In this document: in pieces, positions 37,144 through 51,400 of the stretch
Layout of the letters: the number at the start of each line of letters is the position of its first letter
Position numbering within the stretch: position 1 is the stretch's first letter
DNA from: Dipylidium caninum
Lineage: Eukaryota > Platyhelminthes > Cestoda > Cyclophyllidea > Dipylidiidae
Assembly (NCBI GenBank): GCA_017562135.1
Contig: QEYB01001046.1
Span: 4,588,001-4,652,000, forward strand
Length of the DNA: 64,000 nucleotides
Direction of reading: 5' to 3'
The notes under the pieces: model-generated
Told to the model about the DNA's origin: nothing
Databases searched by the model: none
The model's input: only the letters and a program-made list of their open reading frames with translations
Program-made: the position numbers and the translations under genes

Positions 37144-40100
37144 ATGCAAGCCATTGTGTATCAGAACCTCCGAGATCAGTATCAAGGCATCGAAATGCTT
37201 CTTACTCAGTTGGACAGTCCTAAATCTAAGCCACCGGTGGCAGCCACCCGATTCGTCACATCCCGAAGACAACCGGTGGCAAGAGCAGAGGTTAGAATAA
37301 CTCTGAGAGGCCGTTCGGAATCACCACCCTTAAGACGGGCCAATTTCGGCGAAACTGGAGCCTTCATGCACGTGGGGAAGGGTAATGTGACTGCCGCCAT
37401 AACCCTACGTCGACATTCAGTCGCGACAGCAAGTCAATACGCGCCAATCAGTGAGGACCAATTAGAAGATGCGGAACAGACGATTGGTCTAAAGGCCCGT
37501 GACTCAGCAGCATTAACTACGTACGTACGTGACCTTGAAACGGTGGCTGCAGAACAGTTGCCACCAATTCATCCACGTTCTGTATTGCCTCGCGCAACTG
37601 ATGGGAGTGGCAATGTTAATCAGACCCAAGTTCAGAACAATAGATCCACCTCTGGCACCTTCTCATCCACCTTCCTCATCAACACACCAGGACATGCTTG
37701 TGTAACTCGCTCGAAGAGCTTCAAAACTCTTCGTCGCTGCGAGTCAACTGGCTCCTCCAAGTTCTCGAGTCCCACCAACTCGGGTTCACTTCTTGCAAGA
37801 CACGCAAGTTTCGAGACAGCTTTAGCTGCTTACTCAGAGAGAAGCGATTTCTCCATCCACATTCCTCCCTCTGTTCCTTCAGAAGATCCTCCACCGCGTT
37901 TGCGTAGCGTCGCCTCAATTGGAAACTTTACGACCAGCAACCCAAACGCCAAGCTCCCACCAGCACATCCCGCAGCCATTCTGCGTAATGGTGCAGCTGG
38001 CATGATAGCCAGCAACGGATCCTCTAATTCTCCAGGTACCCACCAGCACTCCACCCAATCTGTCCAGCTGCAAAATTCTTCATCTTCACCTTCTGTGGAA
38101 CCCTCGACCCTGAATTTAAACATGACTGGCGGGGGACTAGAGTCTACAGTCTCGTCTAACCAGGGTCCACCATTCCTCCCTAAGGAGGTTATTCCAAACA
38201 AGAGGACAGGGACGCGGTCGGCGGTTGGAAGGCACTACTCCCGAATTCAGCTACCCTCCACGAAAGCCAGTTCTCGTTCCAACACGCGGGTTATGACGGA
38301 TAGTTTGAAACTTTACGAGGAACAGATCTTCTCTCACCAAATCTCCAGCGGACAACGACCGCTCTCCTGGTGCATCGATATGGGATGTCTCGATAAGACT
38401 TCATCGCAAACTCCCGATGACAACTCGTCCGATTCCCCTTCGGCTACGAATTCCTCTTCGACCATGTCCTCTGCCTGTTCTTCCTCCTCGTCCTCCAACG
38501 CCTCACATGCTGTCGGGCCCCCGAGGGTCGGACACCTCAACCGACTGGCTTGTCTCCGTCCTGGTAAGTGTCAATTTTCCACTCCGTGTGTGGTTTAATA
38601 ATTTTCACATGAATGCGGGGACACTAGTTGCTCAGTTTCTCTAAGAGTAAGTTGGGTCATGTTGAATGCTCTCTGCAACAGCAAATGCGAAGTTGTCCCT
38701 ACTTATGGCTTGAAGATTTGAACGATTTGCAAGTCAGATGCTTGGAGAGTTGTCTCGCTATGGCGTCGTAAAACTTTATCCCAAAGTGCCTGATTTTGTG
38801 TGGGTTTTAACTGTAAAGTACTTATTAACACGTACTTCGCGCGCCTTTTTCTAATTTCCTTGACTCCCGCACCAGTAGATTGCAAATTCTCCTGGAGTTA
38901 CTCTGTTTACTCGACTTAAGCCTCGACCACTGGTCCCACACATGCGAAGAAAAGGCCCCTTTATTTGTGACCGAAAGGTACTTTCCTTGCATAGCGAATA
39001 CAACTACTCGCTTCGCCACCTCTCTGAGTCACAAACCGACCGAGAGTCCATGGGCTTACCCTTCGGAATATCCAAGCAAAAGAGACAAGTCTCTCTTCCA
39101 ACGCAGTAAACTTGCCTATGCGCTGTAGGTGGCCCCGACGCGCTTGCTCTTTCTATGCTTCACGCACCGAAATATTTTTCTGCAGCGAGCTCACTTTTTA
39201 CCTTACATTAGCAGCAAGTTTTAACTGCACTAATCCATTGAACAACGTCCAGCTCAGTAGCAGTACGGCGTAAGTGATGCGAAAGGGGGCTGTTTTACAC
39301 ACACAAACGAACCAATCAGCGGTTAGTGGCGACCTCACTCAACTTTGTCGGTCGCAGACAAGGACGTGGGGATGCGACGGCCTGTTGGCATCGGCCGTCT
39401 CACATTCAGTCCGTTTGCTCCTGTTGACCACGCAGCCGCGCTGTTCTCCAAGGCCGGGGCCCGCAATTTGAATTACTTCTCGCTCGTCCGTCACTCCTGT
39501 TTAGGGGACATCGGAGAGTACAACCGTTGCCCCACAAATCGTTGTCATCTTCGCTGTGTCTGATTCGCAAAATTGATGCACTTGTCCGGGCTCATTTAGG
39601 CTTTTATGCCGCACACTAACATTCTTCTTTGTTTTTATTGGAAAGCCTGTCGCAAGAACGCTATAAAAATGCACAAGTGCAGTCATTCCTCCTTACTGAA
39701 ATCCGATTGAAGGTGGTGGGTAGGAGGGCAGGTACTTTTGCGCAAAAATCTTACCTTCCTGGGTTCACTTCAGCTTTTGTCGGGAGGGGACCTAACGAAA
39801 AGCTGTAACTCCGGTCTTTGTTGCCCTATGATATGCTGTTGACGCGTCTTCCTCTTCTAAAATCCACCATAATATCTTAGGCGTTGCGAAGACTAAAGTG
39901 GACATTGTGGTGGAGGGTAAGAAAGATACCTGCTAAATCGCCGCCAGACCAGTACCAACCATATGCATTTGCCCTGGGCTTGCATTCTTTTGCCGACTTA
40001 TGCACTTCAGCCATTACATAAAATTTCCAAACTTCACAAAATCTTTCCGAGTACTTTCCTACGTCTTAGGAATGTTGACGTGGCTCTTTTATTTCCCTGG

Positions 40101-43100
40101 TGTGTGCTTCAGCGGGTCGAAGGGACACTATGTCTTCTCCTTCTTCTCTTACTCTGGCCTTTGGGTCCCACAATATTGAAGGACCCACTTTGTATTTCTT
40201 CTTCCTTTTCTGGGCGTCACTAAGGCTAAAACATGCACTTGGGAGATTTTGTGATTTTAAACAACGACCCAAGTTGCATGATTGCCTCTTTTCGCTTTTT
40301 AGGTACCGCCCTAGACCGATTCGGGCCCCCGTCCACTCCCCAAGGCCGTAATCTCTCGGTACGTCACATTTCACTAGTTGGTTACGTCCAACCACTTTCA
40401 ATTACCCGTTGCTTTTCCCCTCCCATTTGCATGTGTTAAATAAAGGCCAGTCGAATGGGACTGCAAAGTAAGTGCTCAACTGTCAGCATTGAAAATACAG
40501 TGAGTGATTCAGGGAATTGTAATTATTTTGGTGCATTTCGAGCCCCATGCATGTTTCTTTTCGAATATCATGGCCCTCCGCGCTCACTTGGTGTTAAGGG
40601 CAGCTCGAAGAGATTCCATTCTCTTGGCATTAGTGTAGGTTCAGTAAGCACGCATACGCTTTTGTAGTGATGTCGACCAATGTGCCGCTTATTCTCTGAC
40701 TCCATAGGTTTAGTTGGAAGTCTTCTTTCGATACTTTGGATGTTCACATCTTATTTGCATAGTTTGACTCCTTCGCGACCGCCGATTGTATTGCATGATG
40801 AGTTTGTTGCAGCCCATAATCCACGCGGCTCCCCCGGGTTCTCCGCTCCGCCTACACAGTCCGCCGGTGCCCCCCGGAGCTCCCAATCGCGTGCACACGC
40901 GCGGTCGACCTGCAGGCGTTCTTCGAGGTGCCGATGGCTTCTCCGCCTCAACCAACGCCAAATCTGGCACATCGGAGGACTCGACGCCAAATGCGGGAGG
41001 GGAAAATAAGGGCCGTCGCGGTGCCTCGGTTACGGATACTGGCAAAAGCAGCGATTGTACCTCCACCGCTTCCACATTCGCCTCTTCCCTCTCCACTGTC
41101 CGACCTTCGCAATCCACGGTACCGTCGCCCTCACCGCCGCCTCCATCCGCGGGCGACGAGGACTCTACCACACTGGCTACGGTGAGGCCTGACGACAGTT
41201 TCCCCCCGCCTAGTCTCAGCTTACTTCCACCGCCTCCACCCTGGGACAACAGAAGCAGCATCGTCGACAGTGGAGCGTCCGGCAGCGGTGACAGAGGAAG
41301 CGCTGTTCGGCAGATTTTTGTGTGCCCCTACTGCCGTGCCCTCCCGACACTCTGCCGGTGCTCAGCGTCGTTAACCAGCGCCATCTCCACGGAGGGGGGG
41401 GAGAACAGCCCATCTTTTGAGAGCGATAGCGAGGATGAGGAGGAAAGCACATATGCCTTCAGTACTCTGGACTCGGACTTCATTGCATGGATGCGATTGA
41501 GTGTGAAAGACGTTACCGCCTCACACCCCTCTTATAATTCAAGGCAGACAGAAACCTTGGCGGCGCTTACCCGGCAAGAAGTCATGAACATCGTCAACAT
41601 CTTCAACACGAACTCCTTGGGGCTAAGAATGAATATGGTTAGTTTTTGCATGCCACGTTGTGGGCGAGCACCCTACGCACTGCTTATTTCCTGTATCACA
41701 CATGTATCTCGCTTTTCAACCTTCTCCACTTTTGTTACGTTGAATCTTGTATTTTTAACTGGTGCTAGTTTTGAAAAATTTGGCCATGATGTTCCGACTG
41801 TGTCCGAGTCGACAATTTCGATTTGTGTTTTCAACTCGGGTAGTTTTAATTGTTAAATTAAAACCTCCAGGATCAAGTGGTTGCGGAGTTTGTTGAAAAT
41901 GTCACGTAGATGATTTTCTGCGACCTCCGTGAGTCGAGACAACTCCTTCGGTCTGTGATTCATTAATTGGACTGCGCTATTTGTTCTTGCTTCAAATTTC
42001 TTTCGTGGATTAACATCTTCGCAGAGTGTCAGCCTCTACTTACGTCTGGGCGCGAGGTGTGCCTTCTCCCTCCCCTCCCCCACCTCCTTTTGTCATTCAC
42101 ACAATGTTGCAGCGGGGTGCTGGCCTTTGCGTTATGGACGCCAACGGCCACACCAGGCCTGCCTCGCTTTCCACCTCCGGCTGGACAGTCTTAGTCTCCC
42201 CTGCCCCAGTGCAGACCTTTTGTGGCTGATTTTGTTTTATAGTGGTCAGTTAAAATGTTCCGGTTGATTTTTTTCCCAACCTACTCTTCGCCACATCACA
42301 TTTTCACAGTGACTTCATAACAATGTGCTATTCAGAAATGTAATGCTTCTCTGCAGGTGGGAAGGAGGGTATACGTGTTAGAATTGACGACACCTCTGCC
42401 ATTGTGTTAGTTTGCTTCGTAGGAATTGACTAGGCTTCTTTGGACCGCCCCTAGTGGCCATGGAGGGTGGATGTCTTTCCTCCGTGCCATGTGGTGACGC
42501 GTGCTAACACCCGTCTTGGACTAATGATTCGATAATAACACAAGTAAATGAATACTGCTGACATGATTTACACCCCATAAGTTTTCATTCAACACCACTT
42601 AGGCTCATTGTGCTCGCGCGAACTTAGTTTTCAGGCTCAACACCACACGGGATCCGTTTGACGGGGAAAACTGGCTTAGTTCTGGTGGTGCACGCGACAC
42701 TCAAATTCAGTGATTAATGACTTCCGGCCAATTTTTACAGGCCTCGGTGTAATTTACACCGCCCTAAGTCCGTTTAGCTCATTTCCCGACCGCAGACTGG
42801 GCTGCTTCGCGCCGACGCCGAGCGACGCGAGCAAACTCGGGCGTTGGCGTGTCCGTGGCCCGCGTGGACTGGCACCCGCCCGCCTTTGTTCTTGCGTCAC
42901 TGACACTTCGGCAGGCCATGGTGGCGGCATACCGTGTGATACGCGGATTGTGCAACACTTTCGTCGTGCCTCGGCAACTTTTAGTGCGCTGAAGCAGCCC
43001 CGCGGTCCTGTGTTAATGGGCTGCTGCATGATAGCCCGAGGCACCAAGACTGCGCAATGGTGCTTCCCCTTTTGGTGCACACTCGGTCTCGGAATTATGC

Positions 43101-46100
43101 TTTCTCTCCGCGAATCATCTTCGTCTTAAACTTTCACTGGCATTTTCGCCCCCACCAATGCAACAGCATTCACCCAATATCATCAAACTGTGGTGATTCT
43201 TTTCCATATTACGTCAGCGAGTCGTGAGAAGTATTTGGCACTTTCCTTGGAACCACCGGTGAATCTGTTTGTATTGCGTTACCATCCACCTCCCCCCCCG
43301 ACCACCACCCTTATCATCTCCCCATTAGTCCAGAAATAATTCGCCCAATCATATTCCCATGGTCATAGTAATGGGGGTTGTGAGACACCCTCACGTGGAG
43401 ACGAAACGCCTGCCTGCTTTCGCCTCTTCATCCAACAGTCTCGCATATCCTCCTTTATTAATTGAAATGGCGTCTTTGATTTTATTGTCTTGGTATCTCG
43501 CCTAAACCCGTTTGCGACCAGGTTCCGTTGTTTAACTGTAGCCACTTGTCCGTATGTCCTGCGCTCAAGGTACTCTTCCGGCCAAGTCCCAAAATGCGTC
43601 TCGGCCAAACTCCTTGCTGTTCCGAATTAGAATTTATGCGACCGCGTTGTCGAGGAAGTGGTTGCAATGCAGCACATTCACCTCTTTCTGGTCCCTCTCG
43701 GTGCTTGGGTAGAAGGCCGTTTTCCGTTTTGCAACATCTGAGACTGGGCACGCGTGTCCCGGTCTCATATGACGAGGGGCACCCACTCTTCCCCCCGCTC
43801 ACCGAAAGGGCAGTGGACGCGCATCTGAGTAGAGGAGGGCGGAGGCCTCATTTTACACCGTGCCACGCATCCACTTTACTTGGAGTTGTAGGAACTCTGG
43901 TGATCTTACTCTCTTGGATTCGAGGAGGTCTGATTCACCCGTATTGATGTGACTGTCATACACCTTCTGTTGAGAAGTGCCTGCTAAATTCTAGCAAACT
44001 AAGCGCACAAATAGGTTTGCAGGTCGGGGGACTCATTTTTGGGAGCTCGTAAACTTATGACAAATGTATGTTCGTTTTAAGTCCAATGGCACTCCATGCT
44101 GCTAACACCAGAGCAGGGCTTGATGCGAGCACTTGCGATTAGGTAGCCTCTGCGCCTTCAAGTGTGGTTCCTTCTGTTTTCATTCCCACGCTAATTATGA
44201 GACTTCTATTTTGTCCGTAGGCAGAGGGAACGAGCAAGTTGGTGGGCACAATCCGAGTGTATATAAACCTAATCAAACCGGTGAAAATGTCTCTGCGTCG
44301 GACAATGCGTCAAATTCCGCCAAAAGCGACTGAATCCTCCGTCCCCGACCGTCTCATCTCCTTCTTCCTTCCTCGCGGCGGCTCACGTCTCCTCCAACTC
44401 TCCGGGTCAGTCGCCCCATTTACTCCTCTCTTCTCTTTCCCTCTACCTTTGGAGTTTTTCTCGCTGGCCTGCCGATCATGCGCGGGAAATCGTTAGTGTT
44501 TCCTTTTCGCCCGTCACCCATTCGTATATGAATTTCACTACTTTTCTCCGGCCTTGCCTCAAGAAGCTGAGATTCCCGCCTAATGGAGGGGGGCTGGACA
44601 GGCTGTGTACGCGTTTACAAGAGCACCCTTCAAATCGCTCTGTGGGCTGTCTATAATCGGCTCCCGAACGCCCTGGCTGTTTCGGCATTTGTTTATGGAC
44701 CTCGATATTTCCAGCCAATTCCGCCGGACCCGTTGAAATCGAGTGCTCGGTTTGGCTGGCGATTGATTGAAGTCGCTGCCGGCCTTAGTCTTGAAGAGAA
44801 CGCTCTCCATGTGTGCTTTCCTGTTCTGCCGACGCGTGGAGGGTCTTTTCCTCATTCTTCGCGTTGAAGTTAGGACTCGACTCTTCACTCTTCCTCGGCT
44901 CATTGACCACGGCCTTTTCAGGTGGCATTTACTGTGTGCTGGGGCCAGAGTCTGGTCCCTGCTGACCTCCCGCGCTCTTCCCATTCTGTGTTAGAATTCC
45001 CCTAACAATGTCCCACCGGACTTTTCATCACAGTTAATTTGATCTCGTCCCGTCATCGTTGAAGCCAACTGATCAGATTCTCCTCCGAAAAACCGTAAGG
45101 CTGTTTTGTGGCATGGGTAATAATCGTTGTTCACGGAACGAATGCGATGGGTCACAAACTGAGGCAACGGTGGAGAGTCAGCCTCCTCCGTTGATGACAT
45201 TCAAGTATCTGCTCCTTATTTTCATAAACACTCGAGAAATGTGAATATGCGTGAGTTATGGGTTTAAGATATTTTCCATTTGTCGCACAGAAGCTTCAAG
45301 TATAGTACTTTGCTTGCTCAAGTCGATGTTTCAGCCTATTAATGGCTTTGAACACTATGGACCGACCATTCATCCTCACTCGAATAAGAAGCGTCTCAGC
45401 GTCTGACGATGACCTGAGCTTCGTCTACTCCGCAGCATCGCAGGGGACTGAAGTCTCGGCACTTGCTCCTCGATGCGGGCCATGACTGGCACACGTGAGC
45501 CGTCGCGTTCCGTCCTGGGCTCTGGCGCCGCACGAGCCCCTCCCCCCACGTCGGCCGCACCGCCGTGCTGCTGAGTCATCCCGTCCGGCGCACGAACATA
45601 CGCACGCACTCACGCACGTACTTGATGAGTGGCCAGTGCGTTTCGCTCGTTTTGTTCGCTGCCTCGGTCCGTCCCTTACAGATACTCTATTTCCATACGC
45701 AATATGTAGCATGCGCGACGTTTGTTTCGTCTGCACTACCTTTTATTGAAGGAAGCCTTTAACCAAAAATGAGGAGTTGCTGTGGCCCCGAACTAGTGTT
45801 ATTTTGCGTGACACTTATCAATGTTTTCACTCTTCACGTGTCACCTGCGTTTCGTAAATCGTTTAGTGTTTATGCAGCCTATTGCGCCCCGCCCGTCCCT
45901 GTCTACCCTTGAGGAGTTGTGTGTAAATTACCCTCATCAATCTGGATCTGCCAGCCACTCACTCGTAGCCGCGGCGGTTACTTGAAGTACAATGATTTGT
46001 CCAACTGTGTTATTTTCGCATTTCAAACCTCAATTAAATCCAATAAAACTGATGTCCGGCGGTGTGATATGGTCGTACGGCGCCAGAGCCATTTTACACA

Positions 46101-48450
46101 CGACGTGGGGAGGTTCTGACTAGTCTCTATCCTTCAACTTATTTTATGCTGACTAAACTGGGGTTTTTTTAGTGTGGACTGAAAGTGCCATCTTCCTTAC
46201 CGAAAGCTACAAAATAACGTGTCCATTATTAAACCAGGGGATGTAGTAATTGCGCATTTTTTCTAATTCGTATTCTCCTAACATGCTTTCAGTTCAACTT
46301 CTGCACAAGAGGTGATTCAGTGTCTTCTCGATCGTTTCCACATTCAGGAATCGGCGAGCAAATTTGCCCTCTACGAGCACACCTTAGAGAAGCAGACAAG
46401 TAAGTAGCATTTTCGCCATCGCGTGAATTGTGTCCCTCCTTCCCGTCCCTCCTGTTCCCCCCCGCCAGTCCGCGCCCGACTGGTGACGCATCGCTCGCCT
46501 CGCCATTCCGACCTGCGCGGACGTGCAATCGCGGAAAATCGATGCCCGCGTGCTGATTGGCTGCTGCTGCTGCCCCCTCCCCCATCCATCGTCTCCCACC
46601 CCCGCCCAAATCGCACCCTAATCGGTCTTTTGTCGGGGCCTGGGACGCTGTTTCGATTGCACAACAAGAGTACGTACGGGCTGAAAGACGGCTTTTCTGC
46701 ATTTCCACCAGAGTAAAGAGTTTGTCGGGTTGATTGCGGCTTGCGTTTCTCGGTATTCCCTTAATCGCATTCCAAGTGCCCTCTAGACCACTTTTCCAGT
46801 CAACGAGCAATTGGATGCCTGTTTTGGCATATGGGGCTTATGTTAAATAGTTATTACTGGCCTACATTGCAGAGCTGAAAGGTTTTGTAAACGAAGTGAC
46901 CGACCAACGTGCTCTAACTTCTGTCTAGTTTTATCGCGGAAGCTGACCTCATCCGAACGCCCGCTCTCCATGGTAATGCACTGGGTTCGAGCGGCCCTCG
47001 CACTGGGCGAGGACTTCGCCTTGGCCGTCCGGCGCAAACGCATCGTCCTGCAGGAGAATGAAAATTGGGAGGTCAACGTACGTAGCTTTTCCCCTCTCCC
47101 TCCTTTTTCTCTAAAGCACCTCAGTAATTTGTGGTGTTGTCCACATCATCCTGCTTAATGAGCTATCAGTCGCAGTAGAGACTGTCCAGGTCATTACTTT
47201 CTCGATTAGCCGGAGTTTAAGGTTTTTTTTCAACCACTGTGCTCCAGAAAGTGCTCAACTGTTATCACTTCCGGCCCATTAATGCAGATTAGGTCTAGCG
47301 TGAATAGGGGCGGGTGTAATTTTCCCCGTCAAAAGCATATCTTCCTCGTAAATTGGGGATAATATGCAGAATAACTTGAATGAAAGCGCCTTCTAATGGG
47401 AAGTGGCCTTCTGGAGGGAAAGGAAACTGACTGCCGCGCTTGCGGAGTGTGGCAGTGTTTGCGCCACGCAGCCACTTTCGTGTGCGCACACGGGCGTTGC
47501 GGGGGGCGTGCGCCGCGCCCGCTGTCGGCGCCAGGCGCCTCCGCGGTGGACCGCTCCGCTCGGTGGGCGCGTCGCCTTCAAGGCTCCGAAACAGTTGCCT
47601 TGTGCAATCTTCCATTTGCCCTCTCCGACGCTAAAACCAGAGGGAGTCACCCACTTGCGGCACATTACTACTCGTGTTGCCTCCCTTGACAGCCTTTGCC
47701 TTTGATCGCTGTGATCGCTTTCCCCAGTTATCTAGGCTAACAACCAATTAGTCCTCCAGATAGGGTTGCCATCTAGTTTATTCGCAGTTAACTAGTTTGA
47801 TCTTACCCAATAAATCCCAGCAGTCGGTGTATTTTCGCATTAGACTGGCAAAAGACACCGTTAAGGAACACAGTCTTTGATGGAAACTACTGGGTCATTT
47901 ACTAATATCATTACGTCTACATGCGATTACTACATATTCGTTGTGCTCGCTTGAGGAAGGAGTGCACACTGGACGCACTTTATGCTTCTGTAAAACTCCA
48001 CAGATCGTTGACATCGATGACGGCACTGCTAGAGGAGTGCTTTAACGTGAACTTTTCGTCTCTCTAACATCTTTAGAGCTTCCGAGTGGTCCTTCTAATA
48101 ATATGACTTTAAATTCTGCTAATTTTTACGGAAAATGGAGAACCTGATTGTGTTTTCATTTCTCCCCATGTTCTCAGTGGTCCGACTTTACTCCGGCGGA
48201 GCTGATGAACTTCTTGCGCATATTGGAGAAGGAGGAGGCGGAGTACCGGAATGCCATCTATTTTCAATACGGGCTGGTGCGACAGCAAATCGAGCAGCGG
48301 ATGGCACAACTCAGCGCGCAGGACCGCCTCCTGGCCGCGCGACACTCCGTGGCCAGCTGCCCTCCTCCCGAGCACCTCTTGTGCACTCCGGTCTCTCACC
48401 AGTTACTCACCGCCGCCCCCGCGCCTAAGTCCCACCATGCGAGTCTCTGA
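37144..48450 (+). CDS. RASSF: Ras-association domain family protein (RASSF1-6 type) with RA and SARAH domains and a long N-terminus
   Basis: Exons: 37144-38563, 40916-41637, 44221-44405, 46293-46399, 46929-47077, 48178-48450; phases agree and give 951 residues. The first 690 or so residues are Ser/Pro-rich and unconserved, apart from a short cysteine group (FVCPYCRALPTLCRC) in exon 2. Exon 2 ends EVMNIVNIFNTNSLGLRMNM. Exon 3 opens the RA domain with TIRVYINLIKPVKM, then RLISFFLPRGG. Exon 4 carries SAQEVIQCLLDRFHIQES and KFALYEH; exon 5 carries LTSSERPLSMVMHWV and VLQENENWEVN. Exon 6 starts WSDFTPAELMNFLRILEKEE and forms the SARAH helix, about residues 862-908. This matches RASSF1/RASSF5 order exactly. 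RA domains bind Ras-like GTPases, and SARAH helices pair with Hippo (MST-type) kinases. No C1 domain is visible. The start and the exon 2 acceptor are the weakest points: 40880 is also in phase. The exon 1-exon 2 link rests on phase alone. Confidence 0.88.
38564..40915 (+). other. First RASSF intron (2.35 kb)
   Basis: It starts GTAAGT and ends CTGCAG. The phase-1 donor fits only acceptors at 40879 or 40915 within the open frame of exon 2. I see no coding exon, repeat family or RNA gene inside. An open frame at 39345-39563 shows no family resemblance. Confidence 0.6.
41638..44220 (+). other. Second RASSF intron (2.58 kb)
   Basis: It runs from GTTAGT to TCCGTAG. It contains GC-rich blocks (about 42.8-43.1 kb and 43.6-43.9 kb) with chance open frames of 139 codons each. 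I found no conserved coding or element. Confidence 0.6.
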
Positions 48451-51400
48451 GGCGTCCCATCCATTCCCACCCTCGTCCGCCCGACTGCGAGTGTTTGTGC
48501 ATGTACAGAGGTGTCTTCAATGTCACCGCCCGCTGACTTCTCGTCTCTTATTCTAATAACAAAACAAACAGTCGCGTCTGTCATTCTCCGATTCACTAAA
48601 GCAACACCTTTTATCCTTTTCTCAGTGACTTTTGGTGTATGGGTAGGCCGACTTGGAGCCTCTGGAATCAAGTTAGCCCTTAATCTCTGTATGGCCTTAG
48701 GGCCTCTTTTAGCGCTCATCGACCTCCTCATTCCTCTTTGCTGTGCCGCTTCGCCACCATTGCCTGTCTGATATGCTTACTTCCGAAAATGTCTATGGGC
48801 TCAACCCATTCTAAGTGGTTCAGTCTGGGACATTTCGTGATGAGGACCAAATTAACCATGGAGATGGGTAAAGCGTTAGAGAAATTAGTTCGAGACCTGT
48901 TATTTACGGTTATTCACTGAGAGGACGAGAATCAATCTTTAGGGAGCTGAGGCTGTTTTTTCTCCCTCTCGTGCTGGTTAGCTGAACCTGCGACGTCGCC
49001 CCTCTCCCGCCCAATCACCGTGTTGATGAGAGGCCCGGCCCGGAGTCGGTCCGTTTGGCCTCGCGGTGAAGTCAGCGTCTAGCCAGTAAAGAAGGGGCTC
49101 AGTTGCCATTACTGGCGTCTGATTTACTTCTCAGTTTTCGTTTGATGATGGAGAGGGCCGACCGCAAATTGGTCGCAGTGCCTTCCTCTGCTCGGCGAAA
49201 CAGTCGGCCAGTGTTTACCGCAAAGGGCCTCCGCGGTCTCGTCAGTCTCGCTCATGGCCTATTCATATCATCGGTCCGCGTTTTAGCAGTGGACGCCATA
49301 AACCCTTAGGGGATGCTCTCTCCGACCAAATTGTTTCCTAAGTAAGGCTATGAACTATATTGTGGCTGACTTTTGCTTGGGGCAACACAAAAACCCTCCT
49401 AACCCCTCCCCATGGCGCATTCAAGCCGCATTCGACTTGCGCCGCTTTTCCCACTTCGAGGTAAAACCAATGGACTGAATACAAGGGGAATTCCACTGCC
49501 TGGGGCGGTGGGACCCCCGTCACTAGCTCTCCCAGTCTCTACATTAAGATTTGACAGGTTGCTGGTGATGGTGGGCCCAAGGGCGGCCCAGTTTCTGTGT
49601 ATTCACGGTCTTAAGACGCCGCTTTCGATCTCAGCCGAGAAACAGAGGCAGCTTCGTTGGTCGATTCGAGTTAGAGTGTGCCAAAGTACTCTGTGTGGAA
49701 GAAGTGGTCGCAGGTGCAAATTGCTCGTGGCTCCTGGGGAGTGAAAGGCGCAGGAGGTTTCGTCCTACTCATCTGTCTCATTTGTGTTTTCAGGGGAGTC
49801 GCGAGCCTTGCCCTTCACTAAACCCCTTGGATTAAGTTACGGCGAATATAAGGCGGCACGGACTGCGCCAGAGGCGTCCGTGCCAGTCGCTGAGAGTTAA
49901 CTTCAGGTGAAATGTCGTCACTGTGCGAAGATAGCGGCAGGCCGCCGGTTAAAACGCGTGTGCATTATAAATTCCACCCCAAGAGGGGCTTCGCGCACCG
50001 AGGATAGCAACCGTCATCAAAGAGAACATTTGCAGTGGCTGTTGGAAGCAGTTCCTTCCCCTCCCCCAACACTCGTTGATTGCAAAAAATAGTCTCAGGC
50101 CTATTGTGCTTCCATTACCTTCGTATATCTGCACGTCTTGTTGCAGCCACGCATTCGTTCCCTTTTCCGCATTCCCGGACGCGGACCCCAAGAAGGCGTA
50201 TTGAGGGAGTCCCGATTAGCCTACTTGCGTTCACCGCGGGTGGGTCTCTTTGTGTGTGAACTAACATAGACACTCCAACATCGCGGAGCGCTGGCAACGT
50301 CGACTCAACTTTCCCTACTTGTGAACAAGTTGGTTTGTCAAATGGTGTCAAATCCCTCCGATTCCTGAACACTGGAATCAGGCACCGTTTTCGCCCTCCG
50401 GCGAAGGTCACCCACGTGGGCCATTTAATCTCCGTGACTGCTACCTGCTCTTCCAACTGTCCCCATCGCCGCCGCAGGGTTTCGGCGGATTATCCGCCGA
50501 CGCATCTGACCTCACACTCGCACGCCCCAGCCATGCTCCGCCCCGAAACACACGAGTGCGGAAAGACTTTCGTCCTCGACTTGGCCATTCGTCCACTTCC
50601 CTCTCCCCCAACAATGTAGGCCTATCCTTACCGCCCTTAAACCATTTCTATCTGTATATTTTTTCCTCGTTAAAGCCGGGGATAGTATTCAAAATCATGG
50701 CTGATTGTGGATTGCGTCTCCGACTGGTGGGAGGACGCACATAAAGCCTTGTTAGTGTGGTGCTCCTACAGCCGTTGTTATACGTCAAGTGTGGACCTTT
50801 GGCGCCAGTGTCTCGCACAGGTTTCTGGAGATGCACGAAACACAAAGTAAAGGCCAGGTAGGAAAGAGCGTGTTTATCCGAAACTTGCGTTTTACGCACC
50901 CCACCTACATGTAAAAGCGCGATGATTCGAGGCAAATAACTAAGATGTAGGGGTTTTAGGGGTCTTAAGGGAAATAAGTAGACCTGATAACAAACTTCGC
51001 GAGAATTTATGCGAATGAACTCAACTGCATGCCGGAGGGTCGCTACCATTTCCACGCGACGCCGTTTGTTGCCCACAGTTGAGGTTGAAGGAGCACAGAG
51101 CAGCTCCACTCAGCAAGGGGCCACGTTTCACCCCCTCCACACTCCGTGAAGGGAGGAGGGCTCGAGGCTGTGCGCGGGAAAACTCTATCTCGGATGCAGG
51201 CTTCTTTTGGACTCTCTCGACTTCATTAACTTGCAAACAAGCAGATCGTGTCGCATCTTACTGGCTGTTCAAAAGGCCGAGCTAATTAATCCGAAATAAG
51301 TGAAGCTTACTGGTTTAGTAGCCGAAAAACCCGCTATGAGAGAAAGGCAAGGGGAAATAGTTTCACATTACCTTTTACTCATAACAAAATATTCAAAATG

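Noticed and set aside
39345..39563. Possible extra RASSF exon
   Set aside because: No conserved sequence, and phases already join the flanking exons without it.
41320..41365. Cysteine group in RASSF exon 2 as the family C1 domain
   Set aside because: Only four closely spaced Cys and no matching His or spacing; it is too short for C1.
42710..43129. 139-codon frame in a RASSF intron
   Set aside because: GC-rich chance frame, with frames of similar length on the opposite strand and no family resemblance; the same holds for 43528-43947.
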